Below are positions 36,890 through 46,990 of a stretch of DNA of 64,000 nt, one piece after another. The stretch comes from JAAYFT01 sp036562765. GTDB taxonomy: Bacteria > Bacillota > Clostridia > Tissierellales > Tissierellaceae. The stretch is taken from the NCBI GenBank assembly GCA_036562765.1, contig DATCJO010000123.1, positions 1 through 64,000 on the forward strand, in the 5' to 3' direction. The position numbers were made by a program, and so were the translations under genes. Under the pieces are notes generated by a model, which was not told the origin of the DNA, did no database searches, and saw only the letters and a program-made list of their open reading frames with translations. The number at the start of each line of letters is the position of its first letter. Positions within the stretch are counted from its first letter, which is position 1.

Positions 36890-38026
36890 CTACCTAAGGA
36901 AGTCTATTTCTACTAGATTTGACAAGTCTAATCCCCTTTTTGTAAGCCTTATATAATCCCCATCATCTATTAATAATCCATCGCCAACATGTTTTTTAAT
37001 TACATCATCATATATATCCTCTATTTCAACATTAAATCTCCTCTTAAATTCTTTCTTATCTATACCTTTAATTTTTCTTATCCCTAGTATGCAGAACTCT
37101 TCCATGGCAGTTTGCCTATCAATTAATTCTTCCCCTTCAATAGGCAATTCTTTTTTATTTATCTTTTCAATGTAGTTATCAATATTAGAAGTATTATAAA
37201 ACCTTTTATTTCCCATATATGAATGGCTTCCCAGCCCTATGCCTAAATAGGGAAGCAAGTCCCAATACACTAAATTATGCTTGCACTCAAAACCTGGCAA
37301 AGCATAATTTGATATTTCATAATGATTAAATCCACTTTCAATTAAGTACTCAGTTGCTCTATGGTACATAATCCTTTCTTCGTCTTCATCAGGTAAATTC
37401 AATTTGCCAGCTTTGTAAAGTTCATAAAAATTTGTACCCTCTTCTATAATTAAGCTGTAATGGGATATATGCTCAACTCCCAAATTTACAGCTTCCCTTA
37501 TGGAAAATAATACATCATTTAAAGTCTGGTTGGGCAAGCCAAATATCAAATCCATATTTATATTTTCAAATCCTTCTTTTCTTAACAAACTGTAGCTTTC
37601 ATAAACATCTTCCACTTTATGAATTCTTCCAATGTATTTTAATATATTATCGTTGAAGCTTTGAACTCCCATGCTAACCCTGTTTATCCCTGTTTCTTTA
37701 TAGATTCTTACTTTTTCTCTGTCTAAAGTTCCAGGGTTCACTTCTATTGTTACTTCTGGATATTTCGAGATAGTTAAATTGCCATATAAATAATCGAGTA
37801 TATCGTAAATATATCTCCCATCAATAGAAGACGGAGTCCCACCTCCAATAAAGATGGTCTTTATGGTATAATCATGTAATTTTTCCTTATATAATTCCAA
37901 TTCAGCCTTTATGCTTTTCACATATTTTGGAATCTTATCATTCATGTCGGAAAAGGAGATAAAATCGCAGTAATTACATTTTCTTATACAAAATGGAATG
38001 TGAATATAAATTGATATTTCTTTCAT
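36890..38026 (-). CDS. hemW: Radical-SAM protein HemW (HemN-like)
   Basis: This 378-residue protein has the radical-SAM cysteines CIRKCNYC (about residues 13–20), GGGTPS, and the HemW-type C-terminal domain (LGIGLGSHSYMGNKRFYN; EEFCILGIRKIKGI). HemW is now regarded as a heme-trafficking protein rather than a coproporphyrinogen dehydrogenase. It follows lepA, the usual order. Confidence 0.93.
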   Translation of the reverse strand: MKEISIYIHIPFCIRKCNYCDFISFSDMNDKIPKYVKSIKAELELYKEKLHDYTIKTIFIGGGTPSSIDGRYIYDILDYLYGNLTISKYPEVTIEVNPGTLDREKVRIYKETGINRVSMGVQSFNDNILKYIGRIHKVEDVYESYSLLRKEGFENINMDLIFGLPNQTLNDVLFSIREAVNLGVEHISHYSLIIEEGTNFYELYKAGKLNLPDEDEERIMYHRATEYLIESGFNHYEISNYALPGFECKHNLVYWDLLPYLGIGLGSHSYMGNKRFYNTSNIDNYIEKINKKELPIEGEELIDRQTAMEEFCILGIRKIKGIDKKEFKRRFNVEIEDIYDDVIKKHVGDGLLIDDGDYIRLTKRGLDLSNLVEIDFLR

Positions 38027-38074
38027 CTTAATCCTCCATAATAAAATAGGAACGAAATATCGTTCCTTATTCTT

Positions 38075-39892
38075 CTAATTCTTATCATCATCATATTTTA
38101 ATACAGCCAAAAATGCTTCTTGTGGTACATCTACTGTACCAATTTGTCTCATTCTCTTCTTCCCTTCCTTTTGCTTTTCTAGTAGTTTCTTCTTCCTTGT
38201 TACGTCCCCACCATAACATTTTGCTAATACATCTTTTCTTAGGGCCTTTATGGTTTCCCTAGCGATTATCTTAGAGCCAATGGCTGCTTGTATTGGTATG
38301 GCAAATTGATGCCTTGGTATTACATCTTTTAACTTTTCAGCAATGCTTCTGCCTCTTTCATAGGCCTTATCCCTGTGAACAATTATAGAAAAGGCATCAA
38401 CTAGTTCTCCATTAATCAAAATATCCAATTTTACTAAATCAGATTCTTCATATCCCTTCAATTCATAATCAAGGGACGCATATCCTCTTGTTTTTGATTT
38501 TAAAGCATCGAAGAAATCATATATAATTTCATTTAAGGGCATTTCGTAGTGTAAAACTACCCTTTTTTCATCTAAATATTCCATATTTATAAATTTTCCT
38601 CTTCTGTTTTTGCATAGCTCCATTATGGCACCTACATATTCAGAAGGAGTCATAATATTTGCATTAACTATAGGTTCTTCCATTGAAGCTATTTCAGAAG
38701 CTGGAGGAAGATTTGATGGATTTTGTATTTCCAATACCTCTCCATTTGTCTTTTTTACCCTGTAGATAACCGAAGGTGCAGTGCTTACTATATTTAAGTC
38801 AAATTCCCTTTCAAGCCTTTCTTGAATGATTTCCATGTGTAGCAATCCTAAAAATCCGCATCTAAATCCATACCCTAAAGCTGCTGATGTTTCAGGTTCA
38901 AATACCAACGAAGCATCGTTTACTTGAAGCTTTTCTAAAGCATCTCTGACAGAATTGAAATCTTCGCCTTCAGCAGGATATATACCACAGTATACCATAG
39001 GAGTTACCTTTTTATATCCTGGCAGTGGCTCATCAGTAGGATTATTATTATCCGTTATGGTGTCGCCTACCCTAGCATCTTTTACATTTTTTATGCCAGC
39101 TGTTATATATCCAACATCACCAGCTTCTAATTTTTCCACAGGTATATGTTTTGTTGTATTTATTCCAACTTCAACTACTTCATAGGTTTTCCCTGTAGAC
39201 ATCATTCTAATTTCCATACCAGGTTTTATGATTCCATCAAAAACTCTTATATAGCAAACAACGCCTTTGTAGCTATCATAATATGAGTCAAAAATTAAAG
39301 CCTTAAGTGGTGCATTGGGATCTCCATTTGGAGCTGGAATTTGGTTGACAATAGCTTCTAGTACATCATCTATATTTATTCCTTCTTTAGCAGAAATTAA
39401 AGGAGCATTTTCACTATCCAAACCAATTATTTCTTCTATTTCCCTTTTGACTTCATCTGGCCTTGCACTTGGCAAATCTATTTTATTTATAACTGGAACA
39501 ATTTCCAAATCCTGTTCTAATGCCAAGTATACATTGGCTAAAGTCTGAGCTTCAACGCCTTGAGATGCATCTACTACCAAAATAGCACCTTCGCAAGCAG
39601 CCAAAGACCTTGATACTTCATATGTAAAATCCACATGCCCAGGAGTATCTATAAGGTTTAAGATATATTCATTTCCATCCTTTGCATTGTAAACAAGTCT
39701 CACAGCCTTAAGCTTTATTGTTATTCCTCTTTCCCTTTCCAAATCCATATTATCCAATATTTGCTCTTGCATTTCCCTTGCAGTTAACAAACCGGTCTTT
39801 TCTATCAATCTGTCTGCTAAAGTTGATTTTCCATGGTCAATATGTGCTATTATGGAAAAATTCCTAATATACTCTTGCCTATTTTTCTCCAT
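38075..39892 (-). CDS. lepA: Elongation factor 4 (LepA)
   Basis: AAGGAGG at the proper distance decides the ATG at 39892, giving about 605 residues. The GTPase domain shows AHIDHGKSTLADRL, DTPGHVDF and NKIDLP. The C-terminal LepA domain ends in the conserved YGGDVTRKKKLLEKQKEGKKRM. It acts on stalled ribosomes and in initiation-complex assembly. Confidence 0.97.
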   Translation of the reverse strand: MEKNRQEYIRNFSIIAHIDHGKSTLADRLIEKTGLLTAREMQEQILDNMDLERERGITIKLKAVRLVYNAKDGNEYILNLIDTPGHVDFTYEVSRSLAACEGAILVVDASQGVEAQTLANVYLALEQDLEIVPVINKIDLPSARPDEVKREIEEIIGLDSENAPLISAKEGINIDDVLEAIVNQIPAPNGDPNAPLKALIFDSYYDSYKGVVCYIRVFDGIIKPGMEIRMMSTGKTYEVVEVGINTTKHIPVEKLEAGDVGYITAGIKNVKDARVGDTITDNNNPTDEPLPGYKKVTPMVYCGIYPAEGEDFNSVRDALEKLQVNDASLVFEPETSAALGYGFRCGFLGLLHMEIIQERLEREFDLNIVSTAPSVIYRVKKTNGEVLEIQNPSNLPPASEIASMEEPIVNANIMTPSEYVGAIMELCKNRRGKFINMEYLDEKRVVLHYEMPLNEIIYDFFDALKSKTRGYASLDYELKGYEESDLVKLDILINGELVDAFSIIVHRDKAYERGRSIAEKLKDVIPRHQFAIPIQAAIGSKIIARETIKALRKDVLAKCYGGDVTRKKKLLEKQKEGKKRMRQIGTVDVPQEAFLAVLKYDDDKN

Positions 39893-39925
39893 GTTTTTCC
39901 TCCTTACGAAATTTCCACTAACCAA

Positions 39926-40225
39926 TTATAGCAAATAATTTTTAGAATGTAAAACTAAAAGACCAGAAAAACTGGTCTTCAAAAAATTTTTTATTATATT
40001 TAAGTCTAATATATACGTTTTCCCAAATAAATCTAAACGCTGCGCTTTAACGTCAATTCTAAAGATATATGGATTTTCAAAATAGTTTAATTCGATAATA
40101 TTCTGATTTACTTTTTCTAGTCCCAATATCAATAAAACTACTAAAAGAAGTATGAACATCCTTTTAGCCCTTTTAATCCTTTTTTCCTTTTTTATCCTTT
40201 TATTTCTTTCTAATCTTGATTCCAT
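39926..40225 (-). CDS. Small basic membrane protein of unknown function between lepB and lepA
   Basis: The start is taken at the ATG at 40225 with GGTGAG upstream, giving 99 residues. A very basic N-terminus (about residues 1–22, nearly all K/R/E) precedes one membrane segment (MFILLLVVLLILGLE). A beta-like tail then follows. The last 20 codons run through a terminator-like hairpin (39957–39982), so the true C-terminus deserves checking. I do not recognise a family. Confidence 0.6.
   Translation of the reverse strand: MESRLERNKRIKKEKRIKRAKRMFILLLVVLLILGLEKVNQNIIELNYFENPYIFRIDVKAQRLDLFGKTYILDLNIIKNFLKTSFSGLLVLHSKNYLL
39957..39990 (-). terminator. Terminator-like hairpin between the small membrane gene and lepA
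   Basis: On the minus strand, GAAGACCAG–TTTTT–CTGGTCTTTT forms a strong stem ending in T residues. It lies inside the 3' end of the small ORF, 65–90 bases before the lepA start. Confidence 0.65.
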
Positions 40226-40277
40226 AAATCTCACCAAGATTAGAATTGCCATTTAATAGGCTTATTATACCATACTT

Positions 40278-40847
40278 TTATTTAACCTTTCCAAACCTTC
40301 CATCAAAAGGAAAATATCTGAAGTTTGCAATACCCTTTATGGACCTAATAGGTACGCAGCCAAAATATCTGCTATCCTTTGACGCTCCTTCTTCCCTGTT
40401 ATCTCCTAACACGAAGACATAACCTTCTGGTACAATCCATTTACTTTGACCATAGACATGTGTATATGAGCCTTCTTCTATATAATCTTCTTTAAGTAAT
40501 GAGCCATTTAAATATACCTTTCCATCAATTATCTCTACTACATCTCCTCCAATGCCAATTACCCTTTTTATATAATCCTTATTTGGCGCATCTGGTGCTT
40601 CCAAAACAACAATATCTCCTCTAGAAGGCCCTTTAAAATAAAGGACTAATTTATTAGCAAACAATCTATCTTTTTCGTGAAGTGTTGGATACATTGAATT
40701 TCCCAATACATAAGTTGTATTAAATATAAAGGCCTTAATAAATACAGCAATCACAACTGCCAAAACAATGCTTTTTACCCACTCCATGATTTCCTTTTTA
40801 ACATCCTTATCGTTTTTAATTTCTTTATCGTTTCTATTTTCTTCCAT
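40278..40847 (-). CDS. lepB: Signal peptidase I
   Basis: This 189-residue membrane peptidase removes signal peptides from secreted proteins. One N-terminal membrane helix (about residues 26–46) precedes box B with the catalytic serine (LGNSMYPTL). The catalytic lysine is in DYIKRVIGIGGD, and box E is GDNREEGASKDSRYFG. The length fits the Gram-positive P-type. It lies between spoIIP and lepA. Confidence 0.93.
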   Translation of the reverse strand: MEENRNDKEIKNDKDVKKEIMEWVKSIVLAVVIAVFIKAFIFNTTYVLGNSMYPTLHEKDRLFANKLVLYFKGPSRGDIVVLEAPDAPNKDYIKRVIGIGGDVVEIIDGKVYLNGSLLKEDYIEEGSYTHVYGQSKWIVPEGYVFVLGDNREEGASKDSRYFGCVPIRSIKGIANFRYFPFDGRFGKVK

Positions 40848-40914
40848 TACAGTTCCCTCCCAATTATCAAGGATATTATATCATTTGTTATGTATTTTGG
40901 AAAGATAAATTAAC

Positions 40915-41991
40915 TTAATCTTCTAAAATGCTATTAATAGCCAGTGAAAGCACTTCTGCAACTAATTTTGCCCCTTCAGATGCTTCCTCTATTGTATTAA
41001 AGTTATATCCAACTTCAATCAATGCTGAATAATCTGATACATGCTGATTGTATTTTCCAGCAGGCTTTATTATGATACCTGTACATAAATTTGGATATAA
41101 AGCATCAGATACAGCTTTAATGTATTTAGCAAAATTCAACACCTTATCATAATTAGGCGAATCAGGGCCAACTATTAATGAAAAGGTTGCAACATCTTTT
41201 CCTTCAATTTCTATCTTCGATTTTTTCTTTATTTCATCTATATTTGGGCTGTTTTCAGCCATGGCATCTCTGTGGATATCAAATAATATTTTTATATTAT
41301 CTGATTCCTCCATTTTTTTCCTTATTGTGTTGTAACTTCGTGCATAAGATTGATTATAAGAAGGCAAGTCATGATATGTGTCTACATGTTCAACATTGTG
41401 ACCATTGGCCTTTAATATTGTAGAGATTATACTTCCAATATTAATCATGTTATACCTTTGGTCTGTGCTTCTGTAATTATCCTTTTCTGCAATTTTGTAT
41501 GATTCTGTTGTATGTGTATGATAAATAAGGATGTAGGGCTTATTTCTATCAACCTTTAATTTACTTATCATCAATGGTTCAGGTATATTTTCTATTTTAT
41601 CAGTTCCCTGAGAATCCCTAATGATAATTAAACTTTCATATTCATCAAGCTTTTCAATTATAATATCTTCTTCATAATTATAATGGAATTCATCCGTTTC
41701 ATTAAATTCATCCATATTATCATCAACATTTTCTGGATTTCTATCTACGTCAGGATTTAATACTTCTGCTGCTGGAAATAGGGAATTTATGACTTTGCCA
41801 AATAATTTGTCTAACTTAAAAGTTTTTGTAACTGTATTGACTGCTGATACAAAAGTGTATACATTGCTTTCCTTTAAATTATCACTGCTGTTATTAGTAA
41901 TATACAGCCTCATTATTAAATTCCCAATATTAAGTATCAACAAACATATTAAAGCCATAATTAAAAAGTCGGCTTTTTTAGACCTTCTCAT
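40915..41991 (-). CDS. spoIIP: Stage II sporulation protein P
   Basis: This 358-residue cell-wall hydrolase acts in forespore engulfment with SpoIID and SpoIIM. An N-terminal membrane anchor (about residues 8–28) and an acidic linker precede the amidase/endopeptidase domain, with ILIYHTHTTESY, GHNVEHVDTYHD and a DIHRDA motif. It follows gpr, the typical order. Confidence 0.94.
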   Translation of the reverse strand: MRRSKKADFLIMALICLLILNIGNLIMRLYITNNSSDNLKESNVYTFVSAVNTVTKTFKLDKLFGKVINSLFPAAEVLNPDVDRNPENVDDNMDEFNETDEFHYNYEEDIIIEKLDEYESLIIIRDSQGTDKIENIPEPLMISKLKVDRNKPYILIYHTHTTESYKIAEKDNYRSTDQRYNMINIGSIISTILKANGHNVEHVDTYHDLPSYNQSYARSYNTIRKKMEESDNIKILFDIHRDAMAENSPNIDEIKKKSKIEIEGKDVATFSLIVGPDSPNYDKVLNFAKYIKAVSDALYPNLCTGIIIKPAGKYNQHVSDYSALIEVGYNFNTIEEASEGAKLVAEVLSLAINSILED

Positions 41992-42054
41992 AATAACACT
42001 CCCTATTATCCTATCAATATATTAAATATATTCTAATAGGGAGCTAATTATTCT

Positions 42055-43029
42055 TTACCTTATATATCTATTTACATCTTTAAGGTCTATTCCCGGATGG
42101 AGTGCTATATTTAATCCATTAGCAATCACAATTGATATGTCATCTATTACTTTATCTATATCAGTAGGAGTAACAACAACATTTTTCATATATGGGTTTA
42201 ACACTTCCCGGATTAAGTTATATTTTTCTTCTGAAGAAATTTCAGATAGAAGATTATAAAATTCTGTTCCCACTTCTGCTTCCTTTTTTAAAGAGTCAAT
42301 TATTAAGTCCAAAGTATCATTTACAATAGTGGCTGCATCTACCACTGTTGGAACTCCTATTGCTATAACTGGAACGCCTAATGTTTTCTCTGTAAGTTCC
42401 ATCCGATTATTCCCTACTCCTGCTCCTGGATTTATACCTGAATCTGAAATCTGAATAGTAGTGTTTATTCTCTCCATCTTTCTTGAAGCTAGGGCATCTA
42501 CTGCTATGACTAAATCAGGTTTAACCTTTTCAACTACTCCCTTTACAATCTCACCAGTTTCAATTCCAGTTATTCCCATAACTCCTGGTGATATGGCTGA
42601 TACATTTGCCATGGTTTCATCGCTATCTTTTTTATAGTTGACAAAATACTGCCTTGTAACCAATACCCTTTTCACTACCTTTGGGCCTAGAGAATCTGCT
42701 GTTATGTTCCAGTTTCCTAGTCCAACTATTAGAATTTTACTATTGGGATTGTTTTTCCCTAATCCTTTAATTTCTTTTGCCACTACTTGAGATATTTCAT
42801 CTTTTAAGTCTTCATCTGATTTGCTTAATCTTGGTGCTTCAATTGTAATATAAGTTCCTACTGGCTTTTGCAAACTTTTGCTTCCTTCCTCATTTAGTAC
42901 CTTTATTCTAGTAACAGTATAGTTTTCTTTTTCTTCTTTTTCTACATCTACACCTTTACTGTCTTCCCTATAAATTTTTTTATATATTTCCCTATTCTCA
43001 ACAGCTAAATCCGTTCTAATGGTAATCAA
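42055..43029 (-). CDS. gpr: Germination protease (GPR endopeptidase)
   Basis: This 324-residue protease degrades small acid-soluble spore proteins during germination. It probably starts at TTG (43029), seven bases after AAAGGAG. The N-terminal IRTDLAVE matches the self-processing region of the zymogen, and the core includes ILIVGLGNWNITADSLGPKVV and IAVDALASRK. Its presence is strong evidence for DNA-protecting spore proteins and true endospores. Confidence 0.95.
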   Translation of the reverse strand: MITIRTDLAVENREIYKKIYREDSKGVDVEKEEKENYTVTRIKVLNEEGSKSLQKPVGTYITIEAPRLSKSDEDLKDEISQVVAKEIKGLGKNNPNSKILIVGLGNWNITADSLGPKVVKRVLVTRQYFVNYKKDSDETMANVSAISPGVMGITGIETGEIVKGVVEKVKPDLVIAVDALASRKMERINTTIQISDSGINPGAGVGNNRMELTEKTLGVPVIAIGVPTVVDAATIVNDTLDLIIDSLKKEAEVGTEFYNLLSEISSEEKYNLIREVLNPYMKNVVVTPTDIDKVIDDISIVIANGLNIALHPGIDLKDVNRYIR

Positions 43030-43091
43030 CTTTATTCTCCTTTCAATATTTATTTATTTAATATTTTTCTCCAGATATAATTTAAATATCC

Positions 43092-43120
43092 TTGCATTTT
43101 ATCATTCTTCATGGTAAAAT
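43092..43120 (+). promoter_or_regulatory. Sigma-A-type promoter of rpsT
   Basis: TTGCAT (43092–43097) and TAAAAT (43115–43120) are separated by 17 bases. The rpsT start lies 27 bases downstream of the −10 box, leaving a short leader with GAGGAGGTG. Confidence 0.7.
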
Positions 43121-43147
43121 GTTCAGTGTTAGATTAGAGGAGGTGAA

Positions 43148-43438
43148 ATGGTGGCTAATACTAAATCAGCAAAGAAAAGAATTTTAATTATCAAGAAGAG
43201 AACCGCTAGAAATAAAGCAAGAAAGTCTGAAATTAAAACTTATATAAGAAAATTTGAAAATGCCCTCGCAGACAAAAAATTTGATGAAGCTAGAGAATTA
43301 TTGAAGATTATAGACAAAAAGCTTAAGAGAGCAGCACATAAAAATGTTATCCACAAAAATAAAGCATCAAGAAAAATTAGTCGCTTAACTAGAAAGTTAA
43401 ACAGCGCTGTATTGCAAAACGATGCTTCAATTCAATAA
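43148..43438 (+). CDS. rpsT: 30S ribosomal protein S20
   Basis: This 96-residue, lysine-rich helical protein (NTKSAKKRILIIKKRTARNK…) matches bS20. A strong GAGGAGGTG stands before ATG GTG. The ATG at 43148 is taken as the start, though the GTG three bases later is possible. It is transcribed against the surrounding block and is followed by its own terminator. Confidence 0.96.
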   Translation: MVANTKSAKKRILIIKKRTARNKARKSEIKTYIRKFENALADKKFDEARELLKIIDKKLKRAAHKNVIHKNKASRKISRLTRKLNSAVLQNDASIQ

Positions 43439-43440
43439 AA

Positions 43441-43472
43441 TAAAACTTCGGAAAAACCGAAGTTTTTTTATA
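43441..43472 (+). terminator. Terminator of rpsT
   Basis: AAAACTTCGG and CCGAAGTTTT arms with a five-A loop are followed by a T-run on the plus strand. Confidence 0.85.
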
Positions 43473-43480
43473 GAATGACT

Positions 43481-43508
43481 AAAATAAGCTTCGTCAGAAG
43501 CTTATTTT
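43481..43508 (-). terminator. Terminator of the comEC–holA unit
   Basis: Twelve-base perfect arms (43481–43492 and 43497–43508) with a GTCA loop lie eight bases after the holA stop. Read on the minus strand, the stem closes with a TTTT run. Confidence 0.7.
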
Positions 43509-43515
43509 ATTTTAT

Positions 43516-44544
43516 TTACATTTGGGATAACTGAACAATTAACATTTCAAAGGCTAGTTTTTCGTCATGAGAACTAGTCTTTTGTTTTATGTCAAATTTT
43601 AGAATTAGTTCTAATGCCTGAATTAAGTATTCCTTACTAAAATTGGAAGCTTCCTGAGAAATTCTTTTAAATTCATAATCTTTTATCTGCATTTTCTTTT
43701 GAATACTTCCTTCAGTATCTCCTCTCTCCTTAAATAATTTATAACTCAACATCAGCCTAATCTGCCTAGCAACCATAGATAAAATTAATTGAACAGGTTC
43801 ATTTGAAATATATAATTCATTGAAGGTGCGCAGTGCAGCATCGGTGTCCTTTTTATTTATATAGGAAAGGAGATTGAATATATTGGTATCTAAAGTCCTC
43901 GATAAAACTAAATCTATATCTTCCCTTGTAATTTCTTTATTATCAGTGAAATTTACTATCTTTAATATTTCGTTTTCTAAATCATATAAAGTCTTAGGAC
44001 TATTATAGGCATTATATGATGAAGATTGCAAAAAATATATTATATTATCATAAGATATAGCCTTTTTAAATTCTTTAAATTTCTTTTCAACCCAAAGGCT
44101 TAAATCCCTTCCCTTTAATTTCTCAAATTCAACAATACCTCCCAGCTTTTTTACAGTTTTATAAATATTTGTAGACTGCCCCATATTATTTGATTTATCG
44201 ATTATTATAAAGATTAAATAATCATCAAGTTTCGTTATATAATCGCTTAACTTTTTATCAAAATCTACTCCTTTATTTCCCATAACTTCATTTATATCTT
44301 TAATAACTACTATTTTTTTCTGGGACATGAAAGGCAGAGTTTCACATGCATCTAAAATATCTTTAAATTCTACTTCCTTTCCATCTAAAACTATATAATT
44401 TAAGGTTTCAAAAGACTTATCAATATATTTTTCCTTTAATAACTCTAAGGTTTTGTCCATTAAATATCTTTCAATCCCAGTAAATAAGTAAACTGTAAGC
44501 AATTTATCGTTATTTATGCTACTGATAAGTTCCTTGTAATTCAT
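43516..44544 (-). CDS. holA: DNA polymerase III delta subunit
   Basis: This 342-residue clamp-loader subunit opens the beta clamp. N-terminal VYLFTGIERYLMDKT corresponds to the modified P-loop region (no functional Walker A, normal for delta). The C-terminal domain with LSMVARQIRLML and a helical collar is typical. It overlaps comEC by 26 bases. The comEC–holA pair is conserved in Firmicutes. Confidence 0.92.
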   Translation of the reverse strand: MNYKELISSINNDKLLTVYLFTGIERYLMDKTLELLKEKYIDKSFETLNYIVLDGKEVEFKDILDACETLPFMSQKKIVVIKDINEVMGNKGVDFDKKLSDYITKLDDYLIFIIIDKSNNMGQSTNIYKTVKKLGGIVEFEKLKGRDLSLWVEKKFKEFKKAISYDNIIYFLQSSSYNAYNSPKTLYDLENEILKIVNFTDNKEITREDIDLVLSRTLDTNIFNLLSYINKKDTDAALRTFNELYISNEPVQLILSMVARQIRLMLSYKLFKERGDTEGSIQKKMQIKDYEFKRISQEASNFSKEYLIQALELILKFDIKQKTSSHDEKLAFEMLIVQLSQM

Positions 44545-46978
44545 CTGTTTTCAACCTTCCTTTTAAGTATAAATACCTTTTTATTAGAATATAACTCATT
44601 AAACAATATAAGAGATAATAACCAACGAAATATGAATTATTAAGTAGAAAATCTAGGAAACTTTCTTTTTCTTTTAAAAAATTGTCTATAATTATTTTAT
44701 CCCTATTCAGCTTTACTTCAATTAATCCATGTAAATCTGTCCTATAAATCTCAGCACCAATTCTTTTATACCTATCAATGACCTCATCTTTTGGATGTCC
44801 ATAAATATTATTTCTACCGACAGATATAACAGCAATTTTAGGATTTAGTAAATTTAACAATTCTTCAGTAGATGAGGTATTACTTCCATGATGAGGAACT
44901 TTAATAATATCTATAGGTCCGTTAAATTTCCTAAGAATTTCCCATTCAACTTCTTTTTCTATATCACCAGGAAATAGCACCTTTTTCCCGTAATAATTGA
45001 GTAAAAGTACAAGGGACAGATTATTGCCCTTTGTCCATCTTTTAAGCATGTCTTCATTGGGGCTTATTACTTCCATAAATATACCATCATCTAAGTTAAT
45101 CCTAGCCCCTTCATTTAACACAATGACAGGTATATTTTTGCTTTTTATATAATCATAAATTGAATTCCCTTCGTCTTTATAAGAGATTAAAATGTTTTCT
45201 ATGTTAAGATTATCAACTAATAGGGGTAATGCTTCACTGTGGTCTTCATCAAAATGGGATATAAAAACAGCTTTTAACTTATTTATCCCCAGCTTCTCCA
45301 AATATGGCAGGGTTATATTCTCCCCAACATCGAAGGAATCAAAAATGCTTCCACCTGTATCAATAAGGTAATTATCTCTCTTAGTCCTCATCAAAATAGC
45401 GTCGCCTTGTCCAACATCAATAAAGTGAATTGCCATTGAATTATCTATCATCAGCATAATTGAGTTAAATGCCACAGATAATGCTAAAAAACATATAATT
45501 GTTTTTGCTACCTTCAAGTCCACCTGTTTTAAGTCTACAACTTTAAAAATCAGAAGTAAAAATATGTAATATAAAATGAACTCGTAAATAGATGGAGAAT
45601 GTAGCTTAATTATGCCAAATGGTATATTATGGAAAAAGTTTACTGCAATATGCTGTAATGACAATATTAAATCTAAGACTTCGCCTGCAATTAAATTCAA
45701 AAATGGAAAAATATATGAAAATAAAATCATTATAACCCCAAGGACCAATGCTATTGAAAAAACAGGAGCAAGTATTAAGTTAGATACTATGCCAATTACA
45801 GAAATCCTGTTAAAATAATAAGCTTGTACTGGCAAAAGACCTATGTAAACAGCAAGTATTCCCCATAAAGCGTAAGAAATCTTGTTATTATATAAATAGA
45901 AAAATTCCTTAATTTTAGGTGTAAAATATATCAGTGAATAAGTAGCAATAAAGGATAGCTGAAATCCCAAATTAAAAATCCAGTATGGATTAACAATTAG
46001 CATAACAAATAATGAAAAGCACAAACTGTTCAATGGATCATAGGGTTCCTTAAGCAAAAAGGCTAATGAGCTTAAACTAAACATAATATTAGCTCTAAGA
46101 ATTGAAGGAGGAAATCCTAACAAGAATCCATAAAACCAAATTGCAATTAAAGTAATAAGAATCGATATTTTTCTCTTAACTCCTAAATATGAAAGCATTA
46201 AAACTATAAACCCAGCTACTATAGCAATATGCAGTCCTGAGACTGCAAGTATGTGGGCTAATCCCAGTTCCCTGTATTTTGTAATGTCATCATCATCCAA
46301 ATATGAGTATTCCCCTAGTATCATGCCCTTTATTAAACTGCTGTTGGTTTTATCTAGATATTTGTCAAATACTGAATTTACTTTTTCTTTAAAACTATCC
46401 TTTAAAATATACTTAAGAGATTTATTTCCCCTATCAACTTCAAGAATATCATATTCCTTAATACTTATAGTTGTGTATATTCTATTTGACAATAGATTTA
46501 ATCTATAATTATACAGCATTGGATTTGTATTCCTTGTAGGCTCTCTTAAGGTGCCTTGAAAGACAACTTCATCCCCTAACTTGAGGTCTTTGTTACCTAT
46601 AACCCTAAGCATTATCTTCTCTTTTAGGCTAACTATCTTTTCTCCATCCTTAAACTTCTTTACCACTACAACATATTTCCCCTGACTCTCATCTTTATAG
46701 GATATATCATGGACTATTCCTTCAAATATGAGATTTTTACCAACTTTATTCTTAAGAATGCTGTCATGTAACTGGACTGTACCTAAAACAATACCTAAAA
46801 AAAGAAATAGTAAAAATAATACTATTTCATTTGATTTACCCCTAATAATGCTGGTAAAATATATTAATAACAGCAGTACTAATGCTGACATTAATACAAA
46901 AATATTAAATGTAAAAATATATGATGCTATTATACCAACAACTAAAGGAGCTGAAATAAACAAAAAAGGCCTGTGCAT
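44519..46978 (-). CDS. comEC: ComEC/Rec2 competence DNA channel with metallo-beta-lactamase-fold domain
   Basis: This 819-residue membrane protein forms the channel for single-stranded DNA entry. It has N-terminal helices and an OB-like DUF4131 domain, then the Competence domain with many helices (LGLAHILAVSGLHIAIVAG, about residue 241). A C-terminal MBL-fold domain (FIDVGQGDAILMR, FISHFDEDHSEAL, KVPHHGSNTSS) follows, likely a nuclease. After the MBL domain comes an additional hydrophobic segment (about residues 775–800) that is not part of the minimal architecture. Whether this cell is transformable is unknown, since no other com genes are visible. Confidence 0.92.
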   Translation of the reverse strand: MHRPFLFISAPLVVGIIASYIFTFNIFVLMSALVLLLLIYFTSIIRGKSNEIVLFLLFLFLGIVLGTVQLHDSILKNKVGKNLIFEGIVHDISYKDESQGKYVVVVKKFKDGEKIVSLKEKIMLRVIGNKDLKLGDEVVFQGTLREPTRNTNPMLYNYRLNLLSNRIYTTISIKEYDILEVDRGNKSLKYILKDSFKEKVNSVFDKYLDKTNSSLIKGMILGEYSYLDDDDITKYRELGLAHILAVSGLHIAIVAGFIVLMLSYLGVKRKISILITLIAIWFYGFLLGFPPSILRANIMFSLSSLAFLLKEPYDPLNSLCFSLFVMLIVNPYWIFNLGFQLSFIATYSLIYFTPKIKEFFYLYNNKISYALWGILAVYIGLLPVQAYYFNRISVIGIVSNLILAPVFSIALVLGVIMILFSYIFPFLNLIAGEVLDLILSLQHIAVNFFHNIPFGIIKLHSPSIYEFILYYIFLLLIFKVVDLKQVDLKVAKTIICFLALSVAFNSIMLMIDNSMAIHFIDVGQGDAILMRTKRDNYLIDTGGSIFDSFDVGENITLPYLEKLGINKLKAVFISHFDEDHSEALPLLVDNLNIENILISYKDEGNSIYDYIKSKNIPVIVLNEGARINLDDGIFMEVISPNEDMLKRWTKGNNLSLVLLLNYYGKKVLFPGDIEKEVEWEILRKFNGPIDIIKVPHHGSNTSSTEELLNLLNPKIAVISVGRNNIYGHPKDEVIDRYKRIGAEIYRTDLHGLIEVKLNRDKIIIDNFLKEKESFLDFLLNNSYFVGYYLLYCLMSYILIKRYLYLKGRLKTDELQGTYQ

Positions 46979-46990
46979 AAAATCCCCCAG

